In this document: piece after piece, positions 26,198-36,700 of the stretch
How positions within the stretch are numbered: position 1 is the stretch's first letter
How the letters are laid out: every line of letters starts with the position of its first letter
Assembly: GCA_036346205.1 (NCBI GenBank)
Contig: JARFJB010002198.1
Coordinates: 62,001-126,000, forward strand
Source: Vesta saturnalis
Lineage: Eukaryota; Arthropoda; Insecta; Coleoptera; Lampyridae
Direction: 5' to 3'
Length of the DNA stretch: 64,000 nt
Program-made: the position numbers and the translations under genes
Notes under the pieces: model-generated
What the model was told of the DNA's origin: nothing
The model's database searches: none
Seen by the model: only the letters and a program-made list of their open reading frames with translations

Positions 26198-26313
26198 GCA
26201 CATACACCCACGCCCCACGACCACACTCACATTCTCACCCACATACACCTACTCCAACAACCACATCCACACCCACACCCACACCCACACCCACACACAC
26301 ACCCACATCTACA
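26198..26313. repeat. Imperfect CCCACA-type repeat
   Basis: C/A-only sequence built from variants of ACACCC and CCACAC, densest at 26262-26300. The Pro-Thr-rich ORF across it (26104-26526) is a by-product. Confidence 0.9.
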
Positions 26314-29298
26314 CCGATATTGCCGATATGCTTTTGTTTAATGAATGGCGATATCCTGGCGTGTGGCCTGAATTCGTCAATGCGTGTTAATTGCCATAAT
26401 AGTGTTGCGGGTCAGCGCTACTCGGTACGCCCAACAAGGCTAAACGATATTCTGATACGATTGATAGTCGCTTTTCCGGAGAGTGCGTTATTCGTGATCT
26501 CCCGCTTCGTACTCCTTCGCTGGTGAAGGGTCCTGAGTCGAATTGGAAATGCACCTTGAATTCTATGACAATCTTGTGGTGATCCGCACGTTGGTTCTTG
26601 ATACAACTAGTTATAGTCCTACATAACGCATGTCAATTGCAGTGACCGTTTTACTGTGCCGGTTTGACTTTCTTAGACTTGACGACGTTTCGACATCTAC
26701 GGTGTTGCCTTAGTGTGTTTCTTTCCACATATGTGCTTCAGATGTCGGTGGAATCTTTCTACCATGTTATTTACCTGCGGGTGATACTGTATTATCCAAT
26801 AAACTCTTGTTACACAATTACCAAAAATAATCCAAAAAAAAGTGACACCCAATGTGGAAAATAATAGTTAAATCTAATAATTATTGACATAAATAGAATT
26901 TGGACCGCGGTATATTTAAAAACAGTAGCAAAAGTAATCCCACTGACTGATTGATGCGTATTTTTTTAGATACGAAATTATTGTCCCTATCCCAAAGGAA
27001 AAGAGGTGTAACGGTCTGTGTATAAAAAAAATTGTGTTTAATTAAATCAACGAAATAGAAGCAACTAAATTCTGTAATAAATAATTTGGTTCATTAAACA
27101 ATCTAATTCCCAAGCCAACAGTCTCAACCATAACCAAAAAATCAAAAGATTTATTGTACGGAGTCTCTGTGGCCCTACATGAAGCTTAACAAAGAAAACA
27201 AACCAAAGAAATCTAACAAATTGCTATTAATTTGAAAAGCTTAAATTAACACATTGTTTTAATTTAGCCTCAATATAATATTGTTGGAAAGGTCTACTGC
27301 AATCGAAATAAAAAATGAGTTGGATAATTAACTCAAAACAAGTTTTTAACATTAATATAAATGTGCATTCGCTTCCACAATGAAACAACACAAAACAACA
27401 ATAAATATATTAAGTTCTTGCCTACTAGATCTTAAGCTAGCCTTAGCCCACTAACACAAAATAGGTGGTGATTAGATTTGATTGTGCTCAGAATCTAATT
27501 AAAATACCCTAATAGTGTAATGGGATAATCAAGCTTTTAGTACACGACAATGTACAAACTGGTTTTAGTCAATAACCGTTAAAACGAAGTACAGTATCAT
27601 AACGGGATTGAGCTCCTTTAATAAATCCTTTGCTAAATGCTCGTCACAGAGTTTGATGTTTTAATATACCTCGTCGCAAAATTTTTAATTCTCTATAAAC
27701 TTAATTTATTACTAATATTTAATGCAATCTTAATTGTAATTTACAATATCCAACATTTTTACTTAGTTATAAAGGATCACCTTAAAGATTCCTTTACTAT
27801 CGCAGGTTTTTTTTTTATACAAGATACTCGCTTAGCACAACGGTTACTACGTGTTTAAAATCTTTTTAAACCTTTTGTTTTAATTTTGGAACAGTTTCGC
27901 AACACAAATAGTTTCCATCCCAACTCAAAACCAACCATACTTATAAACGTTTTATCCCCAAAATGCGTTATAGCAACTGTACTACTAAATTATACAATAT
28001 AAACCGGCAAAAACCGCTATGTACTTTCTGTGAGCTCGCACGATTGTTCTAACAGAAGATTGGCTGCTAAATCTATACCATGCCTTATAAACTAACCTAT
28101 TTAAAGATATCCACGTCCGTCTTGAAAACGTCATCAAATATCATCCCGCTAAAGTAGAATCAACCCCTAAGCATTTAAATGCCTCATGTCTTTTTCGTTA
28201 GACAATCTGAAAAGACACCAACGCAAACGATAGGTCCTCCTTCTACACCGTCTTCAAATTTTTAAGAAAGCATAAAACTTTCTGAAATTTCCAAATTCAC
28301 TCAATACAATATTCAAACATACGCTAAATTCCTTTCCACAAAATTCAGTGGATTTCATTCATACGAATACAATACATAAATTTTCATTTAACACTGTATT
28401 ATAATTTACATTATACCATTACATTGCTCACGCTATCCGTTCATAACCTGCATTCCTGAAAATATAGTAGCTACATAGAGGGATGCATTATTGCCTTATG
28501 GGGGTTTCACTAATATGTCGGTTCTCATTACAGTTTAATACTTTCAACTCAAAATCTTACGCTATAACATTCAAATGTCTTTTTACATAACATGCATCCT
28601 TTTATTTAATTTCGATTGACGTAACAATTAGATCAATACGCACAAAAGAGAAATTCTCACTTATACTTATACGTCGTTAAGATATCAGATATGCGTCGAA
28701 ACCACAATATAACACTAAATATGCCCACTTTGTAACAAGATTCTCACAACCTGCACTTAATTTGCTTTCATCACCTATACAAAGATTTTTCTGGTCCGCC
28801 TTAGGTAAAACCAACCTGTAGAAGGTTGCCGTGTTCAAAGATTACACATACTTAACGTAATTTTGCCGATTTAGAATTATTTTCTATTACCCGATGATTA
28901 AAGTCCTTATATTTAACGACCAATGCAGAGTAAATCTAAGAGATTTACCAAGCAATTTTTTTGTTCTCATGGACGTTTAAACACCTAGCAATACTATTAA
29001 AGTTTCTTTCATTTCTCTGAGGTAAACTATGTTACTTGTTCTTGTAAAAGACCTACCGCTGCTTAACACGTTTAAAGTATTCCAGAATCTGAAAAGCAAT
29101 CTTTAAATCTCACAATATTTTAAAAAGCCCGATATGCCCGTATTATCCAATAATAATTAAACTTGATTAATTATTGATTAAGGAAGTGCCCCTAGCATTT
29201 ACATGCTGAATCTAAATTATTTCCCAAATAAAAGTCTGTTCAGATGTTTAGCAAATCCACAAAATGCGTTTTGTAGTGTAACAACTTAGCAAGCTATG
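26314..29298. other. No gene recognised; A/C-rich plus strand in the second half
   Basis: A moderately GC region at 26340-26640 could be old coding sequence, but I recognise no family in it. From about 27100 to 29250 the plus strand is clearly richer in A and C than in G, unlike the T/G-rich blocks at 40.4-43 and 55.9-58 kb. Confidence 0.5.

Positions 29299-29359
<61 letters not shown>
29299..29359. repeat. (TA)n microsatellite beside a Penelope-like 3' end
   Basis: About 60 bp of TA repeats abut the presumed 3' terminus of the minus-strand PLE. Confidence 0.97.
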
Positions 29360-29361
<2 letters not shown>

Positions 29362-29364
29362 AAA

Positions 29365-30345
29365 TACGTTTCAGAAACTTATCTTTGTTTCCTTTTTCAA
29401 GAATAATGACGTGTCATATATGTGAATTATACCATCTAGTTTAATAAGGGTTGTGTCAAAGTGCGTGTTTTATTACGAGTAAGGGGTCTATGAGGGTTAG
29501 TGTTATTGGTTGTGTGAATTTGTTGTTGCTCGTCGAATTTGGTGATTGATACTCCTGAAGGAGTAGCATTCTTCTTAATTAGATTCTTCCATGTATCTGG
29601 GAGACGTAGACTATCATCACGTTTATTGAGAGCATAAGAGCGTTTTTCGATTTCTATAGCTCCTGGAATTATTCTCTCGCGGGTATAGATAGCAGCAGCA
29701 AGTAATCTTATGTTATTTGTAAGAATGTAATGTCCAGTTCGCAGGTGATGGGCTGCCAGTGATCAAGAAGGGTTAAACTGCTTTATGTATAAGTTATGTT
29801 CTTGAGCTCTAACATGTAACCTGAGGTTAGTTTGACTGATGTATGTACATGCGCATTCATTACATGGTATTTGATACATTCCTTGACTTTCACCAAAAAT
29901 TTTGTTTTTTGTATTACGTAACAGTTGTTGGGTAGCTTTGCATGGTACGAAATGGTGCGAAATTGATTTTTTGGAAATTGTTTTGCAATACGATCAGTTA
30001 CTCCTTTGATGTAAAGTAATATTACAAGTTTTTTGGTTTCGTTTTCAGAAAGATCCGGTGTTCTATGAAAGGTTTTGATTTGCCAAACAGGGTATCCATT
30101 TTTATCTGTTACATATTTCATTTCTTCTTTTTTGGAGTCCTCATCACCTAATTTGTGTGCTCGATTAATTAAAGATTTAGCAACACAATAAAGTTGACCC
30201 GGATGATGGTATGAAATAGCATTCAGGTATCTATCGGTATGAGGGGATTTTCTATATAAAGTGTAACGAAATTTGCCATTTGGAATTTTTGTTATTAATA
30301 CATCCAGAAATGATATGTAATTGCTGGATTCTATTTCCATACTAA
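29365..30345 (-). pseudogene. Penelope-like element: RT C-terminus and GIY-YIG endonuclease
   Basis: The 3' half of a Penelope-like retroelement, which couples an RT to a GIY-YIG endonuclease. The RT end shows ISFLDVLITK, YRKSPHTDRYLNA and HHPGQ (30340-30200), as in the region just after the PLE active site. In a second frame near 29880-29700 comes the endonuclease: GMYQIPCNECACTYISQT (family YIGQT, Gly to Ser), then RTGHY and the conserved C-terminal stretch ERIIPGAIEIEKR, SLRLPDTWK. At least one stop and a frameshift separate the parts. The palm with the catalytic Asp pair is absent. The 3' untranslated end reaches the TA tract at 29359. Confidence 0.85.
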
Positions 30346-30379
30346 ATTTATTGCTAGGGTGAATATTTCCGGAAATAAA

Positions 30380-30545
30380 AATACTCGTGCAACACTTAAC
30401 GAAAATATAATATACCTTTATGGAGAGGAAACATTAAATGTCATTAAAGAATTTCGGAAATTACGAATTAAGACTTGCGAATGCATTGCAAATTTAATTT
30501 ATCTAAAGCGTAGTGGAGTAATACCTAAAGCATATAAAATCAAAC
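30380..30545 (+). pseudogene. Possible Penelope-like RT N-terminal fragment
   Basis: The segment KLRIKTCECIANLIYLKRSGV followed by IPKAYKIKP resembles the conserved N-terminal block of PLE RTs (K-L-R...C...FL..C...G.IPKG...K). It lies 35 bp from, and on the opposite strand to, the PLE C-terminal fragment. It ends abruptly at a poly-T/TTTG run at 30559. The open frame is 30359-30580. Confidence 0.5.
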
Positions 30546-30599
30546 CACTCCAACATATTTTTTTTTTGTTTGTTTGTTAGTATTGTTAGTTCTTACTTT

Positions 30600-31990
30600 T
30601 TTGCTTATTAATGCTTATTTAGTGAGCTGCCCAGGATATTATCGTCTTCAGCTCTTTGCTTTGTTAATTTTGTTAGTTAGCTTATGTGTAATTGTGGTGT
30701 GTATGTTAAAAAAAAAAGTTTTTGTTTTTGTTTTACGTTAACTTTAATACATTAATTGAATGCAAAAAGGTTGTGTGTGTGTCTGTTAGTGTAGGTGATG
30801 TGGTGTTTGTTTGTTGGTCCATCGAGTCGCTTGGTCCATTGCTGTGGTCGTTATCATTTCTTCCTTTGGGGAGTAGGGATTTTAGGAGTAATGGGAGTTA
30901 TCTGAGGACGTATGGGGTATTATCGAGGAGTTCATCGAATTCCTCGGTGAGGTTTTCGATGAGCTGGGATAGTAGAGAAGGGGAATGTTTTAATTTTCTT
31001 TTTGGTTTTTTACTAAATCTATTTCTGCGGTGGTCGATCGTGTAAGGAATGGATAGGATTTCTTCGGTAGGGACTATGACGCCAAATATTCTGCGTTGAG
31101 TAAAATTGGTTTGAAGGATTTTAAGAGCATCAGTGATCGGGGCTATATTCGCGTGTTGAATGGTAAGGGCGTTTGGACATCTGGAGTCTAGATTATGTAT
31201 TTTGCGCAGAATTCGGCGTTCACAAGAGGCTATTTTTTTAAGGGAGTCGTAGTTTAGGGTGGCGTACAATGGAGCTCGGTAATCTATTACTGGTGTAATG
31301 AATGTTTTATAGGTGTGCTGTAGGGTTTTGGGATGGCAACCTACGAAGGTACCGTTTAAGGCGCCGAGGAGATTGGCACGGCTGTGGACGCGGTCCAAGG
31401 TTTTTTGTAGGTCTTTAGACCAGTTTAGGGTTCTGGTGAATGTTATCACACGATATTGGATTTCGTCTTTCAGTGGTATTTGTTCGTTACGTAATGTGAT
31501 CGTTACTTGGTTTACTGAGAGGTTTGCTTTGGCAGAGTTGTTGGGGTGGCCAAATAGGATGGTTTGAGTTTTGGATGGGTTTACGGAGATTCTCCAACGG
31601 TTAGCCCAGTCGTAAAATTTCCGTAAGATGTTGGAGATGAGGGTGGAGGCCGTTGCGCTCTGTGACTAACTGCCAGTAGGCAGTGTCATCAGCGAACTGT
31701 GCTATCGACACCTCAGAGAAGTGGGTTGTGGGATATCGCTGGCGAATATTAGGTATAGTAGGGGCCAAGACAGATCCTTGTGGAACGCCGGCTATCGTGA
31801 AAGGTGAGAATGTGCATTTCCAACTTTTACTCTGACTATCCTGACGGAAAGGTACAAAGTAACAGTTTGGAAATGGGGTCAGAATTCCCATTAAACGGAT
31901 TTTGTGTATAAGACCTGCATGCCACACCTATTGAAAGCTTGCTTGATATCCATCCAAGATATTTATGGTTCTGTTATATATTCAACAAAA
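30600..31990 (-). pseudogene. Jockey-like LINE, RT 3' part
   Basis: Non-LTR RT in two frames. Near 31960 is DIKQAFNR (family DxxxAFDxVWH), then WHAGLIHKI. Next come AGVPQGSVLAP (about 31780) and the catalytic box QFADDTAYW (about 31690), both intact. The downstream thumb lies in an open frame of 183 codons (31449-30898): LNWSKDLQKTLDRVH, GCHPKTLQHTYKTFI, IASCERRILRKIHNL, TIQHANIAPI. The 3' untranslated part carries A-rich and AAAAAC runs near 30710-30735. It is the same family as the plus-strand copy at 58.7-61.0 kb, with GCHPKTLQHTYKT identical. The endonuclease and N-terminal RT are absent; homology stops near 31990. Confidence 0.85.
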
Positions 31991-32261
31991 CCAGTAAAGC
32001 TCTTTAAGGAAAGCCATAAACAATGAACGTAAGAGACTTAACCAATTAAATATATTTTAAGCTCAAAAAGAATACACCCCGTTATATTTGATGATCTAGA
32101 CAGACTGAACTGAACTTTCTACAACTGTTCATAATTTTAGTAACATGAACATTATCAAAACTACTTTTAGTATTTAGGAGAAAGGCTTCAATTATGCTGT
32201 TTCACGAATAACAATACCAATGGATGATATCATTACGAACAATATCCTTATGAACGCTACT

Positions 32262-32263
<2 letters not shown>

Positions 32264-32306
<43 letters not shown>
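32264..32306. repeat. (TA)n microsatellite at the edge of a Penelope-like element
   Basis: About 43 bp of TA repeats, ending 34 bp before the left arm of the palindromic PLE. Confidence 0.97.
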
Positions 32307-32310
<4 letters not shown>

Positions 32311-32859
32311 AAGTGGATAATCTGGACTGATAATGAATATAAGATAAGTTTATTGGGGAATGCAGTAATTATGAAGGCCAAAAGTAAAAGACCCTTTGTT
32401 AATGTGACAAGTTTTCGGAATGTTTTATTTCTTTATCAAGACAATCTATAATTACAATCAAATTATTTATAAATTAAATAATAATAGGAAACATACCTAA
32501 CGTGAGTTAAATAATAAAGTTAAAAACAAAACTAACAATAGGAATTTGCAAGAAACTGAAATTAATTGACAGTGTGTCAATAGTAAAACTAAATCAAATG
32601 TGAGATAACATAAATGGTTAATTACGTATTAAAAACATTAACAACGGTAAGTGTTCTGTTATCAAAGAGGAAAAAGAACATTAACAAAGAATGAACAATA
32701 TTAACTAAAGGATTACCACATTTTAGAGACAAAAATTTTTTATATTAACTATTAGTAGAAATTTGATTAAAACTATGTTCATAAGACAAGATGTAATTAT
32801 AAATAATGCTAAGTTTACTAATATCTGATTTCTTATTAAGAGTGTTGCTGTTTTCATTA

Positions 32860-33270
32860 GCCACAAGTAACATCAAAACTTTACATAACTTATATACCAA
32901 AATTAAATCTCCCTTAACTTTAGAAAATTCAAATGTAGTTTATTCTATCCCATGTAAGGATTGTTTTAAGGTGTACATAGGGCAAACATCTAGAAATTTA
33001 TTAGGGAGAATAACATCTCACAAAAGTGATTTTAGAAGGAAAATTGCTTCTTGTAGCTTAGCTGAGCATGTCATCCACCAAAACCATGACATGAATTTTA
33101 ATGAAGTTACTATATTTTTCGTGAAATGGTCTGCATTAATGAAAACAGCAAAACTCTTAATAAGAAATCAGATATTAGTAAACTTAGCATTATTTATAAT
33201 TACATCTTGTCTTATGAACATGGTTTTAATCAAATTTCTACTAATAATTAATATAAAAAATTTTTGTCTC
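32860..33270 (+). pseudogene. Penelope-like GIY-YIG endonuclease domain
   Basis: The open frame 32806-33273 contains LHNLYTKIKSPLT, VVYSIPCKDC, VYIGQTSRNLLGRITSHKSD and SLAEHVIHQNHD. These are the IPC-C...YIGQT...R...H core of the GIY-YIG endonuclease linked to PLE RTs, which nicks the target for priming. Residues before about 32860 belong to the inverted arm and are translated by accident; after about 33120 the frame degenerates (probable frameshift). The RT itself is missing, consistent with 5' truncation. Confidence 0.85.
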
Positions 33271-33362
33271 TGAAATGTGGTAATCTTTTAGTTAATATTG
33301 TCCATTCTTCTAGTAATTTTTGTTAATGTTCTTTTTCCTCTTTGATAACGTAACACTTACCG

Positions 33363-34594
33363 TGTAACAACCCTTTTTTTGTGTTGTATTAAATAATACT
33401 TTAATTTTAGATCTTTTATTCATTTAGTAGTAAATATAAGAAAAGTTTTTAAGTTTTGTATGAGGTAGGCAATTTAAATTGCATATGTTAATGGTACATA
33501 TTTTTTAAGTGAATACATTTCATAAAGATTTATATTTCCCTTTCCTTAGGAATGGTATTCTGATCATTTAAAAGCCGCGCAATACGTAATAACTAGCCTT
33601 TTTTCTTTTACAATTCACTTGCTGCTAAATGTAATAGCATGAAGCATGTAGTTGTGGGGAATTTTCCCTAAATTTTAGTGTAAAGTGCCATCGGTAGATG
33701 GTAAGTTATTTTTTTTCTCATTATAGTTAAAACTAAAGCCTTTGCTTTTATTTTAGGCACTTTTTTACTTTTTACTTTTTACTTTTTACTCACTTACTTA
33801 CTATTACACTTTTATATTTTATACGTTTACACCTTTTGCATACTTTAATAATGCATATATTTTTAATTGTAATGGAATTAAATTTTTAATTTTTACTTTT
33901 AAAGTACCACTTTTGTTAACTACCTTATTTTACTTGGTTTACATCATAAATCGCAAATTTTTTACATACTAAAAACTTCAAAGTAATGCATTAATTATTA
34001 TGGATTCAAATTATTAAGAATAAATTATCAAGATAATTCCAGTGGGGTGTGGCTGGTAACCTTAGATCTGGAGATTGCACCACAATGATGCTGTAATGAT
34101 TTCATCTAGTTGACCGTTCCGTTTCATGTGTCACCAGCGGTGAGATAAAATATATACAGAACTGTTTAAAGGTATGATTTTTTAGTAATTAACGAATAGA
34201 TTTAAGACCTTTTCCATTACAATTGATTATTAAATAAACTTTAGTGTGTCTTGTAATTTTATTTTCATTTTGATTAATGTTTTATTATTATTCACAAACT
34301 TGGTTTAGCTGTTCCAATACGGATATCTAAAATAGCTTGGCGTAGGTTTTTTATTGTTTTACTTTACATTATTTTTTATTAATTAAGTGAAGTGAAAATA
34401 ATTAAGCAGTTGGGAAGCATGCAGCATTTCAGGTATGTTAATTAAACTCAGTGTATTAGAACTCTCCCTTATCTTAATTTACTGATTGAACCAACGGCAG
34501 TGGCGATTTATTTATTACATCATCGCTTTTGTTTTAATGTTATAATTTGGCCCAGTTATAATGTTATACATTGGCGCTCTTTATTGTTGTTATA
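33363..34594. mobile_element. 1,232-bp insertion, solo-LTR-like, with target duplication
   Basis: The intact sequence is preserved in the opposite arm (ACTTACCGTTGTTAATG in reverse complement), so the empty site is known. The insertion begins TGTAACAACCC and ends TTGTTGTTATA. It is flanked by ACCG on both sides (33359-33362 and 34595-34598); a 5-bp reading ACCGT is equally possible. No coding sequence is seen inside. A (TTTTAC)n run occurs at 33763-33790 and AATAAA near 34233. The TG start and 4-5 bp duplication favour a solo LTR, but the short terminal inverted match (TGTAACAAC/GTTGTTATA) leaves a TIR element possible. Confidence 0.75.
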
Positions 34595-34933
34595 ACCGTT
34601 GTTAATGTTTTTAATACGTAACTAACCATTTATATTACGTCACATTTGATTTAGTTTTACTATTGATATATTGTCAATTAATTTCAGTTTCTTGCAAATT
34701 CCTATTGTTAATTTTGTTTTTAACTTTATTATTTAACTCACGTTAGATATCTTTCTTATTATTATTTAATTTATAAATAATTTGATTGTAATTATAGCTT
34801 GTCTTGATAAAGGTTATAAAACATTCCGAAAGCTTGGCACGTTAACAAAGGTTTTTTTACTTTTGGCCCTCATAATTGACTGCATTCCCCAATAAACTTA
34901 TCTTTAAAGTTTAAAAACACACACAAAAAGAAT

Positions 34934-35006
34934 TCCTCGAGTGGGATTTGAACCCACGATCTGTTCTTTGCTAGAGAACTGCGTTACCAACTACGTTATC
35001 GAAGGA
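34934..35006 (-). tRNA. tRNA-like sequence, Ala(AGC) anticodon, probably degenerate
   Basis: The anticodon arm has a perfect 5-bp stem (GTTCT/AGAAC) and a 7-nt loop CTAGCAA with AGC at 34970-34972. The T arm is perfect (GTGGG TTCAAAT CCCAC). The D loop has AGTTGGTA with a 3-of-4 stem. The acceptor stem is imperfect (TCCTTCG against TCGAGGA) and would be perfect with one T removed. A TTTTT run follows at the 3' side, suitable as a Pol III terminator. No intron. It could be a real tRNA, a tRNA pseudogene or the head of a SINE. The nearby PLE ends 30 bp away. Confidence 0.5.
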
Positions 35007-36079
35007 GCAAATCTCACTAGATCTTAGCTTACTTTGTATGTATAATACATACGAATGAAGTTTATATAGAGTGTGGCTTTCTTTCAACAACTCCCTTATT
35101 AAGAATTAAGAATTAATTAAAAAAAGGTAGTAAGTAACTGCCATTCATTTTCTGAGCTGAATCGAATAAAATTATTTACTTTGAGGGGCCCTACAGGACC
35201 GTACTTAATTTTTTTGAATGGAACACCTATATTTTTAATTGCGGATATAGATTTCCCGTTAAAAATTAAAGGGCCTTTGTACGCCATTTATGATGCCTGC
35301 GGCCGATAGTCTTGAGCATTACAGAGGTTAGTAAAATATTAATAATTAGTTAACGCTACACTACAGGATGTATTTTCTTTCGGCATCCTGTTACAGATTA
35401 ATTACGCTACATTGAAAACTGCTTTAATTCCGGTTTTAGTTACGATTAACTATAAAAAATAGCTGTCGAACTTGTCCATTGAAAATTGATGAAAACTCTT
35501 TTTTTTAAATAGGTTGGTATTTTTTATTACTGGTTAGAACCAGGAAAGAATTCGCTTTAAAATGATATATGTATTCCCTATACCTAAAGTTGATATTTTA
35601 GGAGATATTGTACATTTATTGAGAATTAGCAGAATTTCTGTAAGGAAACGTAGTGTATGGAAACAATTTTTTAGTAAAGCCCCGTGAACAGACCACTAAT
35701 TATACGAATTTTCTAGTATCTTGAATTTTTCAGTTCATTTTTTTCCTATTCTACCTAATAAATAATTTAATCTAAAAATAAATTAGTAAGATATGCTTTA
35801 TTATTGCATAAGGAAGTAGGAATAAAAATAAATTATTCAATAATCCTCAAGATTATATACCGGCATAAATCTCAATCTAGGTATAACTAAAAACTTTCCA
35901 AAATCGAAGGAACGATTTGAAAGTGCATTACAATAACTTATGGAAAATATGGAGAAATAAACGCCACCTTAATGATCTAAAATGAAGTGAGAGTAATGAC
36001 AAGACTAATTGGTCGCAGATATTACAATAAATAAATAAATAATAGATAAAGTAACCTAAAGAAGTAAGAAATAAACTAC
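35007..36079. other. No gene; possible transposon non-coding segment
   Basis: AT-rich. A stretch at 35185-35290 (GGGCCCTACAGGACC, then CACCTATATTTTTAATTGCGG) looks like repeated non-coding transposon DNA, but I could not assign it. Confidence 0.4.
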
Positions 36080-36700
36080 AATTAATGTTCAAAAACTCCA
36101 CCGTTTTGGTCCAAACATATTTGAACCCTTCTATCAAAATATGAAAATGTAAACTATTAAAAGATCTCCTTGTTCGCTCCAAGGTTTCGGGACGAATAGT
36201 TCGCACGGTGGCATGGATCCTGCCTTTCATGTAATCTACTGTTGTTGGTGGTGTCCTGTAGACAACTTCTTTAGCCTCATACGAAAAAATCTAGAACGGT
36301 GAGATCTGGAGACATCGGTGGCCATTCCATAGGACTACCACGCCCAATTCATTGATTGGGAAACTGTTCGTCCAGATAGATTCGAACATTTTGCCCATAA
36401 TGTGTTGGTACCCCATCATGCTGCAACCATGACTCACGATTAGGTCTAAATAACAACGGAATATATTCAACTAATTCTTCTCGTAAAAAATTTAATTACC
36501 GTCCGGACGTAAGGTGTCCTTCGATAAAATAAAGCCCAATTATTCTATTACCCAATACACCACACTAGACATTTAGTGACTAGCTATGTTGGTGGTCTAG
36601 CGACCGGCGGATTCGTGTTGTCGTAGTATGATGGTTCACAAATCCGTTTTTGTAGAACCTAGCTTCGTTGGAAAATAAAATCAGGGTTTTTTTGTAAATA
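36080..36700 (-). pseudogene. Tc1-type DDE transposase pseudogene
   Basis: The first catalytic region reads FSNEARF near 36665, where the family has SDE, so Asp is replaced by Asn. The second motif WLQHDGVPTHYGQNVR (36380-36425) is intact. It is followed by FPN, WIGRGSPMEWPPMSPDLT and LDFF (36280-36360), the third catalytic region of this group. The C-terminus is present: MKGRIHATVRTIRPETLERTRRSF to 36100, ending GGVFEH. There are frame changes near 36250 and 36430. It is the most complete of the three such relics in the window. Confidence 0.85.

Larger units (their letters stand above)
32340..34904 (+). mobile_element. Palindromic Penelope-like element with nested insertion
   Basis: The left arm (32340-32859) is the reverse complement of 33137-33362 joined to 34595-34904. 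Both outer ends carry AAGATAAGTTTATTGGGGAATGCAG or its complement. The arms include C-terminal coding plus 3' untranslated sequence of a PLE, so two 5'-truncated copies lie head to head with their 3' ends outward. PLEs are known to insert with partial inverted or direct copies that act as pseudo-LTRs, and this fits that pattern. The right arm alone is split by a 1.23 kb insertion, so the insertion postdates the palindrome. Confidence 0.85.

Noticed and set aside
26104..26526. 140-codon ORF with Pro-Thr-rich centre.
   Set aside because: Its length is due to a CCCACA repeat; the flanks show no known domain.
33763..33800. Short tandem TTTTAC units considered as a CRISPR-like array.
   Set aside because: No spacers; simple repeat in a eukaryotic transposon insertion.
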